From NCBI GenBank assembly GCA_000711775.1, contig ARYC01017179.1:153993-217992 (forward strand): 64,000 bases of DNA, in the 5' to 3' direction. The DNA is from Oxytricha trifallax (Eukaryota; Ciliophora; Spirotrichea; Sporadotrichida; Oxytrichidae). How positions within the stretch are numbered: position 1 is the stretch's first letter; every line of letters starts with the position of its first letter. The position numbers and the translations under genes were made by a program. Below the pieces are notes generated by a model. That model searched no databases. It saw nothing but the letters and a program-made list of their open reading frames with translations, and was not told where the DNA came from. Positions 33,036 through 47,010 of this stretch are shown in pieces.

Positions 33036-34470
33036 GGGGGTAAAGTATACTTTTAAAATAACAAGCAAAGTGTTTTATTTATCATAATAAATTGAGCAGA
33101 TTTGCTATTAAATAAAAATTTCAATTTCATTTTAGTTATAATATTGAAAGCAATAAATTCTCCCAGTAATTTTGGATTATAATGTTTCTACTTAAATACC
33201 AATCAACATCGTAACTAGTATAGTAAAACATCACGAAAGTTATTAAAATTAATAAAATAAATGTTTTTTCAAGATCACTTATTGTACAACTGTCGATATC
33301 TAAAGAAAATAAATATTAAAATATTTTATTAATTTATCAATTATTTTCTTTAAAGGTAAGACCCTTACAATTATCTCATTTTTTATTATAGAATCCAAAC
33401 CTAAATTTTAAAAACTTATGATAAGATGTATATTTTTTCATAAAGTTAAAATCTTATTACTTATTAATTATTTCTAATTATTACTAAGGATTGCTTTAAT
33501 CTTAAATAAAAATCGTTATTATAAATACCATTTAAAAAATAATTAAAATAATTATTAATACCGAATTTAATTACATAAGTTTTTTCATTAAATAAAAATA
33601 TATTTAATAGATTTCTTATTTTATTAGAATTTTGATTATTGTTCATGAATTTTATGAAAATCAAAAATTATCATTATCATAAATTAAAACAGACATTAAT
33701 TACATTGTTATAAATAAAAATGGATCTGGTTCATCTAAAATAACTATAGCATTTTAAAGCAAAGTAAGGTTAATTAATCAATTTTTTAACTCTAATTCCA
33801 TTAAATTTACTTACTTTTTTGCTTTTAGATACAAATTAAACCTAATCTTTGAAAAATAAAGATAAAATAACTACTGAATTTAATTACTAAAGGGAATATA
33901 TAAAAATTCAAGGGATTTATACGAAGAAGAAACATTGAATGCATATAAAGCGCTGGTAAACAATAGATGACATAATGCATTCGAAATAATTTTACATACA
34001 AGCTCCGCTCAAATAGAAAGATTTGAGAAAAAATATATAAATAAAAATGCACATAAAAATAAATAGGGGACAGTTAGTAAATTATAAAAAATATTCATAC
34101 AAATGCTTTCGTTTTTTAGACATTTTAAGCTATTAATTGTAAATATATTTAAACTTTAAAGTATACGGCAGTTTTTTGTATTTTTGATTTGTACAATTTC
34201 CTATTCTTTTGTATTTTAGCAATAATATAATTTTTATTACTTTTATACAGTTAAATTAGATCCATGTCAAATGTAGATTAATCTTTTTGTAAATTATTTT
34301 TATTACTGATTACATTAAAATGCTTTCTAAGAATTATATCATGTTTAATGATGATGAATTAGCTTAAGGCAAGTGAAATTAAAAATCTAGAAAAAAGATC
34401 TCTAGAATTAATATATAATTATACATTAGTTTTAACTTTAGTATTGTATATACAAATTTAATAAAAGAGC

Positions 34471-34845
34471 TGTTCGCAACTTTAGAATCGGAGGAGACAT
34501 TCAACCAAAGAGAATAGACTGACGACTTGGAACTTCGGGGCCTATGCAGCGGAAGAAGCATGATCCTGGGGGCAGTGTCCCTCGCCGACAGCACTAAACT
34601 CAAGTCACTGCTGGTTTTGTAGAAGTGATGCTTGTTGATCATTTGTTCGCAATACTTGGGAGAGTGGTAAATTTGGCACTTTAGCACCTGTGTTTGTGAG
34701 CTGCACACCAAAACTCAGTGAACTCTTGGGGGCCATAACTCTCGCTATGACTCAACCTCCACTTTGGTTCTGCTCAAGAACATCTTCCTTATATCTGATT
34801 GACTTCTTGATCTTCGTAAATTTCACGACTCTGAACTAAAGTTAA
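34471..34845. other. GC-rich island of unclear nature
   Basis: Base composition rises to near 50% GC inside very AT-rich DNA. On the minus strand three frames are partly open (ESYGPQEFTEFWCAAHKHRC; INKHHFYKTSSDLSLVLSAR; AVGEGHCPQDHASSAAQAPK), which suggests a frameshifted or intron-split gene piece rather than one clean ORF. I recognise no family. Confidence 0.4.
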
Positions 34846-35284
34846 AACTAATGTATAATTATTGATTTTATATCATGATTATTTTGTAAATTTCTTAATA
34901 TTGGGATTTTTATAGTTTTAATTATTTTTAATATACTATAGTATTAAACAAAGTTTCATGTAATTATTAATAGGAAAAAAAATGTATAAATATTTTAATA
35001 ATTTAAAGTTTAAACGTTGCTCATATTAAAATTGAAGATACTCAAACAGTGTTATAAAACGTAGAAACAAATACTAACTGAGATACACAACCTTAGGACT
35101 TGCCACCCACTTAATATTATCTTTAAATAGATAATGTGCAAATAATTACTAATGAAGTACTAAACTCAAACTAATTACAATTAATTTACGGCTGAAAGGT
35201 GGCAGGCGATTGCCAGCTTCATTTAATAAATATTTAGTGGAGTACAAACAGTGAGCTCCTTGATTCATTGAATTTGTTGGCATT

Positions 35285-35495
35285 ATATATTTCTCTGTAT
35301 AATACAACTGTCATGGCTTTCAAGTTAAATTATCTGGATATTGTGGTACTCAGCATTGAAAAAACTTCGAGTATCATATAAACCTTAATAAATAATATTC
35401 GTACATATTATTGTTTTGGTGATGAATCTACTTCTAAAAAGGATATGAACTTCATTTATAGCAGCGTTAGACCGACACGATAATTATCCTGATGC
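35285..35495 (+). CDS. Coding island, unknown protein
   Basis: Plus-strand frame with NTTVMAFKLNYLDIVVLSIE, KTSSIIQTLINNIRTYYCFG and DESTSKKDMNFIYSSVRPTR, ending at TGA. It is more complex than the surrounding DNA and is probably an MDS. Confidence 0.45.
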
Positions 35496-35814
35496 ACATC
35501 ATGAGGGACCATGAAGCAAACCTCTATTACTCTGAATTTTAATTTCTAAATTTAATTAATGCAGAGGCCTTTTGAGTTACTTTTTCTCGGGTTGATGAGA
35601 TGTAAAATTAAGAGAGGAGTTTATTTACCCAGTTAATTTGCCAATATGGTTACTAGAGTAATTCACTCAAGAATTTCACAACATCTATTATTGATTAAAT
35701 ATGTTAGATTTAATTAATTGTTTTATGTCATTAACTACAATTAATTTAAAGTAAATGGGCGATCAAATTAAATACCATACTATATATTTTTAAACTAAGA
35801 TAGTTCAAACAATT

Positions 35815-36090
35815 CTATTACTATTCTTAAAATTGCGGTATAGAACACTAATGATCCAAACATTTACAAAGACTAAGAAGATTTTCAATTGAATGAATCT
35901 ATATCAAAATTATCCAATAGAAAATAGGAGAGAAACTTATCAAATACAACTTCAAATGACGGGCAGATTATAACATATTCTCTAGAAAATGAAGTCATTG
36001 AAGATTTGGAATTTACCGCAGAGGGAAGTCTTTTATACATAAATGAAATCGATTATGATATTAAAGTTATTATAACAAGTAAAAATATAT
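35815..36090 (+). CDS. Coding island, probably surface protein MDS
   Basis: About 90 codons are open using TAA/TAG as Gln: SSNNSITILKIAVQNTNDPN, NLSNTTSNDGQIITYSLENE, VIEDLEFTAEGSLLYINEID. The strand-turn pattern fits a beta-helix or beta-sandwich ectodomain. Confidence 0.5.
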
Positions 36091-36669
36091 AAGTAATTAA
36101 TTGCTTTAGTTAATCTAAATTGATGGATCGATTATTATGATTATAGTATTAAGTAAATGAGACGATATTATATCACATTTAAATCGAGTAATATAAAGTT
36201 TGTATACTATGAATTAGTCCAGAACTTCATTAAAATTCCTAAGGCAGAAACAAGATTGGAGGATTTTAGTTGAATTTTAATTTCTGAATTTATATTAATT
36301 ACCTGAATTTCATAAAGTTTATTAGTTTTAGCATTGAAATAAATCGAGAGATATGAAGTCAATCCAGTAGGATAATTTAAACATATTCTAAATTTCTTAT
36401 AAATATTTAAGAATAAATAAAATAGGCCATTATCAGCCCTGTGAGATATTTATAAAAGTGGCCTGAGTTTTATTGACTCTATAAAACTGGCTTTTTCTGC
36501 CAATAGAATTATATTTAAACTCTGGACTAATTTATCTTGTACAATTCTAAATTAATTTATTTCGAAATATGCTCCTTAATTCTCTAATTTACTCATACTT
36601 TCATACCATCAATATTGATTAAATATAACAATTAATTGCTCTAATAATATATCCATTTTATTTCTATTA

Positions 36670-36940
36670 AAAATTAAAGTTATCATTCAAAACTGCACTA
36701 TCAGATCTTTCAAAAATTGCGAAACAGACGCTTCTAGTACATCTTTTATAATCAACTTTAGTTTATATGTAATATTAAAAAATCAGATTAAATTTAATCT
36801 GATACTATGACCTAGGGATTAATAAGTATGAATAAGGCATTTTCAAAAAATCTTCAAATAATAATAACTGATTCAATCTTTGAAGATATTGATCTTAATT
36901 GCTAAAGTGCAGCATTCATAAATATTTAATTCAATTTAAA
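36670..36940 (+). CDS. Two beta-helix-like coding islands
   Basis: Plus strand 36675-36780 reads KIKVIIQNCTIRSFKNCETD, and 36860-36935 reads ITDSIFEDIDLNCQSAAFIN. V-I-I-Q-N-C-x-I followed by S-I-F-E-D-I-D-L are consecutive rung-like units. The DNA between them is non-coding. Confidence 0.5.
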
Positions 36941-37744
36941 TATTGATTTGTAAATATTTATTGATAAATACCCCTTACACAGCCCAGAACTTAGACATAG
37001 TTATACATATTGTTTTATAATTATTAATAATTTTTTAATTTATATTTTATTTTTAAAATATACAAAACACAACAATCAAAAATATAGAAGTTACAGATAC
37101 TGCTGTAATTAAATTAGTGTTTGTGGGATCTCTTTCTTTAGATATTTTTTATTTTATAACTTTTGTTTAGTTAAAATGTTAATTTTAATGCGATTCTAAA
37201 AGTGGTACACATTAGCCAAAATTTTTAGATCCATTTATCTTTTTAAGTTAAAATCCATTTCTGCACTTTGTGCATTAAAACATAAATTCTATAATTATAT
37301 TTATTAACTTACTATCTTTATTAAGTTATATTTATAAATAAGAAAAAAGGTTTTAATTAATCTTTTTTTATAATAATAATAATGAGCTAAGTTTATTTTG
37401 TAAAATTTTAATTTTTATATAAAAATTTAATATTAATTATACCTATAATTGATTCCTTATCAAATATATAATTCTTTTTATTGGATTTATCAAGAATATA
37501 TCTATCCATATATTACATTTTTTCATCACAAAACTTGCATTTCTAAATTAATATTTATTTAGCTTAATTAATTCCCTCTTATAAAATTTTCTATAATTAT
37601 GATCATGGTTTTTTTTTTGAAAAATTATTTATTAATTAAATGTCTTAAAATCAATGATAATTTTTAAATTGAAATATAAAAACCTATGTTAAAAATAATT
37701 ATATAACCATACTAGTTATATAAAATATTATAGTTTTATTTTTC

Positions 37745-37825
37745 ATGTCCCATTCCTTTGCATTCAAGGCATGAATTATCGCAGTTTAGGCAATAATTTT
37801 CATCAATCATACCAAATTTGCCTAA
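37745..37825 (-). CDS. Cys-rich coding island
   Basis: Minus strand reads GKFGMIDENYCLNCDNSCLE followed by CKGMGH. The C-x2-C-x4-C-x2-C spacing resembles furin-like/EGF-like repeats of ciliate surface proteins. Confidence 0.5.
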
Positions 37826-38682
37826 AATAATAAATAAATTAAGTTTATTAAAGAATAGTTTTTCCATATCTTCCTGATCCACAATTAAAATAAAATAAAG
37901 GATATAGGATTATAATGGTGAATTTTAAGTTTAATTTTTTTTTAGAAAATTTGGAATATTATAAATCTCTAGAGTTAACAAAAAAAAGCTATTGTTATAA
38001 TCATAATGATTTTCTTCTGTATTTATTTTAAATATCACAAATTATTTAATAAGTTAAAAAAGAAATACAATTAAAAAGAATTAATACTCTGCTTAAGAAA
38101 TGATGCCATTTTTTTATATACGTTAGAGATATTATAATGATTTTTTAGATATAATTGATATCTTGTAATCAACAAATTAATTCTTTTTTTTTAAGAAAAA
38201 TCCTTATAAAAAAGCTTAATTTTTAAAATTTTATGATTATTATTAAAAATATATTTAATTCTTTCAATGTTTATTAAAACCAGGAAATTTTATCAACAGA
38301 TAAATAGTATTTTACGATTTTAACATATTATATTTAAAAATAAGCATTAAATTATAAATTTTACATTTAATTATAATAGGAATATATGAATTAAAATACA
38401 TTCAATTTTTTCCATTAAATCTTAAAAACTTAAATTTATTTGGAAAGGTTATTTTTATTAAATTATGGAATAAGAATTTTTTAATTAAACCTTAAATTAT
38501 ATTTGGTCAAGATAAATCATATTTTAAATTATAAATTGATTTATTGCTAAGATTCAAGTATAATAATCTCCGATTGTATTATTTTTAATACATTCTATTT
38601 CAAAGTAATTTTAAATACTTACTTATTATAAGATAATAAATTATTTTCCTATGAAATGATTTATGAGAAAATATGTTTCTCA

Positions 38683-38686
<4 letters not shown>

Positions 38687-38718
<32 letters not shown>
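38687..38718. repeat. (AT)n microsatellite
   Basis: About 16 uninterrupted AT units. Similar shorter runs are at about 29190-29215 and 51043-51060. Confidence 0.9.
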
Positions 38719-38720
<2 letters not shown>

Positions 38721-39489
38721 TTTTTATTAAAGGAATCTAGATTAACAATTTTTGAAAACAGTAAAATTATAAAGTTAGCATCATACAATAATTTATTTAT
38801 TTTAAACTTTTTACCTACACCAAAATAGAAAATTATTAAAATTCTCAGTGCATTAACCAGTAATTAAATCCAAAAACCCTCCTTAGCATGCTTTTATCGA
38901 GTCAACTTCAACATGTTAAGTTTAGGTATTGACTTTAAAAGTGCATCTTATAATCTGACTTCCTTTACTTTTCTCATTATTTTAATCGCACTCTATTTAT
39001 AGTAGTAGAATACATTTGAATTGGGATTTTTTAATTCAATTGAAATTAAATATTTCTAAAAATAATTTAGCTTTAGCTTTTTCTAAAATTTGATAGTATC
39101 AGACTTGCTCTGCAGAATATTCATAATTATCTGTAATATAATATTGACTGTCCGATATTAATCGATTTTAATTTCGGTATCAAATTTAAATAAATAAATC
39201 ATCCAAATTCAAACTTAACATATCATTATTATTGACTAATTAATTTGTATAGCCAGTAGTATAGTTCAACAAACTTTTAATTCTCTATATAAAAAGTCCG
39301 TCCCATTTCAATTTAATTTTTTATAGCTAACTGTCAATAATTTAATTAATTTAAAGTATTTTAAAGAAATCCCCGATTCAAAAAGTATTTCTACAATAAT
39401 AAATAGTTAGAAATTTAATTAAATTAATTATCAAAATCATAAAACTTTAATCGATTATTTTTACTATTAATAGATAATAAAATAATACT

Positions 39490-39600
39490 TACTTAAACAT
39501 TTAGACTTGTTATATTCATCTATAAAGATGCTATATCCATATTGACAAGTTTAGCAATTTCCATTACCTAGAATATCAATACACACTTTTTCATGAATAT
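39490..39600 (-). CDS. Cys-rich coding island
   Basis: Minus strand reads CIDILGNGNCQTCQYGYSIF and IDEYNKSKC. The C-x2-C-x-x-G-Y pattern matches the islands at 37.8 and 40.5 kb, suggesting one Cys-rich domain split among MDSs. Confidence 0.5.
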
Positions 39601-40439
39601 TTTTAGTTAAGGTTAATTCTTCTTTCTTCATCAACTTTGATAAAAAAATTATAATAAAACGTTTTATTAACATGAGAGAATAAGTTTTTTTGGATTTGAA
39701 ATCATAAAATTAATTTAAATGCTTTAATTTATATATACACTTTTTTTAAAGTTTAATTCATAACTCTGAATGAATCATTAAAAATAAAAAGATTTGAGGT
39801 AGGTAGTTTTCTGCATCAAAAAATAAATTAAAATTATATTTTATTAACCAAAAAATATTGAAGAAACAGATTTCTAATCACTATTTCAATTTCCCTTTCC
39901 TATACCTAATTACTTTTTGAATATATAATTTTCAATGCTTTCTACTATCCTTTATATCATTAAATAACATAATTAAAAGCTATAGTTAATAGTTAATGTA
40001 TGTGATTTTGATGAAAAAAATATAATCGCTATTAATATAAAAAATATGAGTGCTATTGGATGTCTAAATAAATTAAATTGTTTATTAATAATTATAAAAA
40101 TTGTTACAAATTGATATAAAAAATTTTTTTTATGTAAAGAGCAGAAAACTTCTGCCTAAAATTTATTCAAAGCAATAATCTATGTCTTATTTACTTTTAA
40201 AATGCTAATATCACAAAATTCATATTAATAACTGTAAATAAGTTAATTATTAGATGCCATATATAATTTAACTAAAAAATTATAATGTGTCTTATTGTAA
40301 AGATTACCTTAAATTAATAATATTAATAGAATATAAATTGAAATTTTGATTCTTCAAAATTCATTTTCTCATTGTTAATAGGCAGGCAGTTCTGAATTTT
40401 GAGATTTTTACTATTATTATTAAAATTTTATTGTAAAGA

Positions 40440-40505
40440 GTATCCAGGCTAGCACTTAGAGCAAATATTTTTATTAGATTCGTCAAAAGTGAGGCAGTTT
40501 TAATT
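40440..40505 (-). CDS. Cys-rich coding island
   Basis: Minus strand reads NCLTFDESNKNICSKCQPGY, with the same C-x2-C-x-x-G-Y signature as the island at 39.5 kb. Confidence 0.5.
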
Positions 40506-43500
40506 TTTTAGAGAGCTATATTTAAATAATTATAATGTATAAAAATATTATAAAAATTTAAGCTAGAATTACCTATAAATAGTATCAATAAGTAAAATGA
40601 AAGGTTTGATGAAAGACATGAAAAAATATGTGAAAAAAAAATGTGAGATTTGTAAAATATAATAAGATATGAATAATAAATTTATGCATAAATAAATAAT
40701 TATTTATAAAAATAACTTTAGATCATTCAGCTGTTAATCATTAGAACTGATGATCAATGATTTTATAAGAAATCATTAAATTGAAAATTAATTTTATATT
40801 GTTAATTAATTGTTTAATTTTTTGGTAATTTTGTAAGTTTAAATATATAAAAAATGAGTTAATGGAAGTTTAATAAGAATTTTTTTTCCCAATTTATGTA
40901 AAAATATCGATCTTAGATTACTTAATATCTTATACTAAGAATCAAAAATATATGATTCTCTAAAAATGTTCTAGTCCAGATAAGTTTATATAAATTGGCT
41001 TTAATTTAAATTATTTGAAATAGGGCTTGACATTTTAGAAAAATAAATATTAAATTATTTTAAATAAAATATAAAAAGATAATAAAAAAAATATTTAAGA
41101 AAAAAGGAGGGGTTATAAATTGAGCCAAAAAATAATTTCGAACTTCCAAGCCAATTTTATAATATATTGACAAACTTCATCAAATTCATTAGATGATATA
41201 TGCAGAGAATTACTTTTCATGTTCTGTTAAAGACTCATTATCCTTTAATAAAATTTTATTATTCAAAAGAAAAAGATTTCCTGAAGGTTCTTTATCGAGC
41301 TCTTACATTATATATCGGTTCAATGATAATTTCAAACACATACAATATCAAATTGTTTTTCAATCAGTTATTACCAAGTTGCCCTTGTTTGCAATTTAAA
41401 TAATTTGATAAATCGCACTAATCTTTACTGATATATTAAATCTTTTCATTATCATAAATCTGTCAGTAAGATCAACAAAATTAATCCAATTATCAATCTT
41501 ATAACAAATAAAAGAAACTACTAAATTTTTAGGTAAAATGTTATTAAATTTATGTCTTTGATAGTGCTATGTGACGTAATGTGTAATGAATGAGTTACAT
41601 AGAGAACCTGAAGATAATACTTTTAAAGTTAAATGAGGTATAAAGTGGGTCTAAACAACAGAGAATAAATAATTTGTCACTATGTACCGTCGTATGAATT
41701 TATGTTATTTTGTTGAAATAATTTTGCACTAATTCAATATATCCTAATAATATAACCAAAAACTTATTACCCCACTGATAGAATCTATTAAACAAATTAA
41801 TGTCAAACATATATGAAACATATAATTTTTTATAGTTTTATGGTTTTTATTGTACTTACTAATGCATTGATAATTTTATTTTAATTATATAGTTAATAAT
41901 TTAAAAAATGCATCTTTGTAAAATAGAGTCAAAGTATTCATCCGTTTCATTGCCTAATAGAGTTAATAATTTAAAAGATTTATACATTATCTGGAAAATA
42001 CTGTTAAAGACTATTTAAATTGTGGAATTGCAAAATTAAAATATCAATTTAAATGAAATTTGAACATTTTCAATTTTTATTTGTTTTAAAGCTATTGCGA
42101 TAAGTGCTATTTTCCTCATTAATTTTTAGAAAAGAATGATTTTTCTGAACTTAAAAGCATCACAGTTTAATTTAAATTTCAAAGGTCTACTTCGTTTAGA
42201 AAAATTAACATTTTTGTTATAACTCTATACATAAATCCAATGCATTGAAAGTTACAAAAGCCTGCTTTCAAAAACTCACCTGTTATATAACATCCTTAAA
42301 TTATTTTTTTGTTTTAATGTCTAATATCTTTATTCTGCATTTTTATATTAATATTTTAGTCCATGCATTAAATATAGAAAAACAACAGTACTTCCATAAT
42401 TGTTATAGAAGTAAGCCCATTCAAATAAAACCATGATATTAAGAAATATTAAGTACTATTTGTATATCTACTTCAAAATACTAAATTGTAATTTATATAT
42501 TTTAAAAGAATATATATTAAAAATAAAATACCGAAACAAGACAAAGAAAAATCATAATGTATATTATTGGGCAAAAATGGGAGTTATGAAGACCAAATAA
42601 ATATAATCAAAACTCAGCTGTCATTGTGAGCAAACGAGCATGCACCTTAATATTATTAAACTTTAACTATAAACTTTACAATGTGCTGTAAATTTAAATT
42701 AAATTTTTATTGAGTAATGTTAAGATTAAATTAAAATTTAAGTGGTCTCAAAAATAATAATATACTTGAAGTTTTCATTTTATTTTTGTAATTTCCCATT
42801 AAAAATTAACTTCAGCAATAATTTTAATTTTAATTTTATATGGATGTCCTTAAATCAGTTGAATTCACGAACTAAATTTTAAGAGATAAATTTATGTCAA
42901 ATATAATTAAAAAAATTTAATTTTTCTCTTTGAATCACATTTTACAAAAAATAAATAATTCATCAAGTTGTAGAAATTATTAATTGGATTTTATGTGAAA
43001 TCATATAAAATTAATCAATTATTATAAATCTACAAATCCTATAAATAAAGTAGACAAAACTAACTTATAAATAACAAAAAAACTTGCGAGATTATTTAAT
43101 AATAAAAAAGAATTTTCAGAAAAATATCAAAATAATTCGCCAATGAAATAATAAATTATTAAATTAATTTATACTTTCAATAAAAAAACAACTTTAATAG
43201 GCCGACTATTTGTTTTATTCGGATGTGTTATAGTTAAGAATATTAATTTTTGTTATATTGAATGTAAAAATAGGACAGTAAATCTTTTAGACATGGCATT
43301 ATTTTTTTATGTGAAATAATTAAATATGTCTCCTGCTTATTACTTGCATATTTCTTAATATAAGATAAGATAATTTGTAGAATCTGATTAATTGTGTTTA
43401 ACTAATTAAATGAAGAATATTAATTTATAAAATATCCAATTAATTATTTTTTAAAAAAAACTTGGCAAATTCAATAATTTTTTTCTTCTGATTTATAATA

Positions 43501-43773
43501 TAACCCAATAAATAACATTGACTAGAGCAATCAATAAAAATATAATTATTATTTAAATTTTAATAATTATCAGCAGACTTATTGTCTGAAGTATTGATGG
43601 TTAATTATTTAAATTTCTTGACTTAGGTTGAGACATTTTAATTATTAATATAAAATTAATCTCATATTAGGCTTATGATTAATTATAAAAAATATAAATT
43701 ATAGATCCAAACACTTTGCAAATATTTATCATTATTTAGAAAATTAATATAAGAAACAAATAAGATTACAAAT

Positions 43774-44110
43774 ATGTTTTAGTTAATAAGCTTTACAAGC
43801 TCTTTTCTTGTTCTAACTTATACTTGCATTTCTGTTTAGATAAAAATCTCATTCAAGGGAAGTATATCTGTGAAGCAAGATTTATTTTAAATTATAAATA
43901 CTTATAACTATTATGCAAACTCATTCTCAATTCATACTAACATTATTTCTGGTTTATATAGTATTAATTGTTAATATCTAAAATAAGTAATTTATTAATT
44001 TAATTATGTACTTTGACCTTAACATATTAGTATGATAATTGTAGAGCTAATTCAAAATTATCTGGACTTTTTACTAGCGACATTACTATATTAAAGCATT
44101 CTAGATATTT
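43774..44110 (+). CDS. N-terminal coding island with signal peptide
   Basis: ATG at 43774 opens MFQLISFTSSFLVLTYTCIS, a good signal peptide, then IKISFKGSISVKQDLFQIIN and SFSIHTNIISGLYSINCQYL. A second open patch follows at about 44035-44110 (CRANSKLSGLFTSDITILKH). This may be the first MDS of one of the surface-protein genes whose pieces lie in the region. The frame is lost at TGA soon after, as expected at an IES. Confidence 0.5.
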
Positions 44111-45780
44111 AAATAATTAAATTTCATTTCCACATTAATTTTAAATTAATTATATCATAGATTAAAGTCGTCTTGACTTGCTTCTTCACTCCTATTAAAT
44201 TAAAAATTCCTTCTAATCAAAGTTTAGATCAAACAAATAGTTTATTAATAGTTTATGAAAAGTCTACTACAATTAATTTTTAGTATTATTAATCTTTCGT
44301 AAAATAATTTCATATTTTCAACCATATAATAATTGTAACTTCAACAAATATGCTAAAATTGAAGTATTATTTTGGCATTGAGAATATATAATCGTGAAAT
44401 ATGTGTAAAAGTGTATAATAAATATCTTACTTAAAATATCTAAGTAACATATTTTTATTTATATTATAATAATAATAATAATAAAATTATGATCTAGTAC
44501 CTAAGATTAAATTTATTGACAAGAATATAATTATATATTGAATTTATATAAATTAAGATTTAAAACTTAATATTGATAAGTCAATTAAATTAATGATCTT
44601 TTAGCTGTCATGTTATTCAAGAATAATTAGTAGTATATTGTGCGAATTACTTTGAAAAAAAATATTATTTATAATAAAAATATAACAAAATAAATATCAT
44701 AGTCATAAATGATAATATGAACTTTGCAAATTAATAATTAATTTCAGGTAAGAATAATTACACTTTTAGTTTTGCTTAAAATTTCTTAATATTTATAATT
44801 AATACATCTTTTTAATTTATAGGTAATAAGTAATAAATTTTAATAGGAAATAAAAGTGACATATTAATGATAAAATAATGAGGGTAAATTTAAAAACAGA
44901 AGAAAAAGCACATTTAATTTTTATATTATTTAATTATCCAAAATATATTAAAGTAAAACTAACATAAATGATAAGGCACAAGTGAGCTTCAACAAAATAT
45001 GAGTTATGGAAGATATAATATTAATTTATTGTAAATATTAATTCATTTCAGTTTGTTTTTAAATTTCTGAATGACATATAATGCATATTGCTTTTTCATA
45101 TTTTTCAGTACTTACTATGCTAAAATTCTTTTTTATAAAATTAATGACTGATTTTATTAAACTTAAATAATACCTTATCTTTTGTATTTTAACAATAGTA
45201 TCAAGTAGATTCAATTTATTTCATTTAATCTCATTTATTTATTGAATTTAGATTCATTTGTATAAATTATAAAAACACAATTGTTATTTTTTGTAAACTT
45301 ATTTTTTTACCTTTAAAGCAAGAGTCAAATAAGACATTTATTGAGATTCAATGAGTGAAGAGTCTCTTAAGTTAAAGAATTAATATTGTTTAGTATAATA
45401 TTTAAAGTTTGAGTAGGCAGTATCTAATTCTGCAAAGAAACTCCTTTAGGAAATTTTATTGAAAGTCAACTGAACATAAACTGATAAAATTATAATTGAT
45501 AATAAAAATTAGAATGTAAGTGAAAGATCCTCATTAAAAATTATTTTGAATATAATCATCGAAGATTTTGATTTTAAAAAAATTAAACGACATTTAGTAA
45601 ATATGATTCTTAAAGTTTATTAATATATTTACAATTTTCCTATATTGACTCATCAAAGTTTTATATATCATTGAAAACGAGAAGATTCTTAAATATATAT
45701 AAAGCAATTAAAGTAAATTACTAACATATCTCAAATTCTCAATTGCTTGTCAATTCAGTATCGGGGAAATGATTAGCATT

Positions 45781-46949
45781 CAAAACTCCATAAACCCCTT
45801 AATAAGTTTAATAAGTGTTTTTATTGATGAGGGCAATGTTATGGGTTAGGATTTCTTTTTTATTATTTTCATGTTAGTTGTTAGATTCAATGCAATTTAT
45901 TTTTTTCTTGGTGGAAATTTTTATTCCTTTATATTTTATCATCTCAAAATCTTTATAAATTTAATATAGAAATAAATGCACAAAGTAAATTTAAATGATA
46001 GTATATATTTTGTTTGCTTTACTTATTTAATTAAACTGCATAAATTTTATGAAAACTGATTCTTAAAATTCCTTGAGACTAAATTTTTTTAATGCTTTGG
46101 TCCATGGTACTAATTAGGTTTTAAACCATTTTGGAACTTTTCCATTAAAACCTCATTAGTTTAAAACTAGGTACTAATTAAGTTTTGGTACTATTAAATT
46201 AGAACCAATTAAAATCAAATGGATTTAGTACTAGTACTAATTAAATTTAAACAAACTTAAGACAAATTTAATGGAATTTAATTGGTTAAAATGGAAATCT
46301 ATCTCTGAATTGTGTTGCAGTTGTTGCAAACTTTCTCCATTTCTCTTTACAGGGTTGACCTTCTATAAGATAATCATTTTAATAGGTATCTAAAAATTTA
46401 CAGATATTATAAATAGAAAATTATAAGATTAAAATCCATTTATAATACATTTAGAACTAAAACATGACATAGTTGTGTGTAAAAAACACTCATTTTATAC
46501 ATATTTTTTATTTAAATTTTACTTAAGTTTACAAATATTATTGTATTTTATGAAAATATATTAATAATTAACACAAGCATAATAAATGATGGAACTGAAT
46601 TGAATTAAATATTTTTTATTATTAAAATTTCAAAAATAATTGGGCATAAATGGCTAATTTTTGAAATGATGCAATCATCTAATTTTAAAAAAACAATCAG
46701 TAAAAGAGATAACCAATGTAAACAGAAAAAAATGTCATTCAGATTTATCATTTTAAATAAAAATGCTATAACATATAAAAATTTAAAAGAATATATAAGT
46801 TGAGTATTAAAAATAATTGTTCAAATATAACTTTCATATTTTGATAACAAGGGGGAAGTAATGCTTCCTATAACAAATAAACCATAATTACCAACATTAC
46901 CATTATCAATAGAACATATACAAACGCATTAAGGGGTTTTGAGGTTTTA
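45781..46949. mobile_element. Internally deleted TBE-type transposon
   Basis: The left tip reads CAAAACTCCATAAACCCCTT and the right tip TAAGGGGTTTTGAGGTTTTA, degenerate copies of the TBE inverted termini. Both ends are flanked by ATT, matching the ANT-type 3 bp target duplication. Inside, 46100-46370 closely follows 54695-54965 of the full TBE (shared words include CCATTTTGGAACTTTTCCAT and AAAACCTCATTAGTTTA). None of the three TBE genes remains. At 1,169 bp it is a non-autonomous deletion derivative. Confidence 0.8.
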
Positions 46950-47010
46950 ATTTTTTTTTAAAAAAATTGAGTGAACTCATTTTAAATCATAATTATATTT
47001 ATCAAAGATG

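Larger units (their letters stand above)
27745..45780. other. AT-rich germline region with scattered coding islands
   Basis: About 18 kb with very low GC and no long coding frame. Short islands of higher complexity code for Gly-Gly/Asn-rich beta-strand repeats or Cys-rich repeats on both strands, separated by long non-coding runs. The clearest islands are listed separately. The remaining stretches (for example 28.2-29.4, 33.1-34.4, 37.0-37.7, 41.4-43.7 kb) hold homopolymers and simple AT sequence in which I see nothing else. Confidence 0.6.

Noticed and set aside
41193-41403. Two overlapping plus-strand frames of 67-68 codons
   Set aside because: Neither frame shows Gly/Asn/Cys motifs or Gln-coding TAA/TAG use typical of the real genes here; left as uncertain non-coding.
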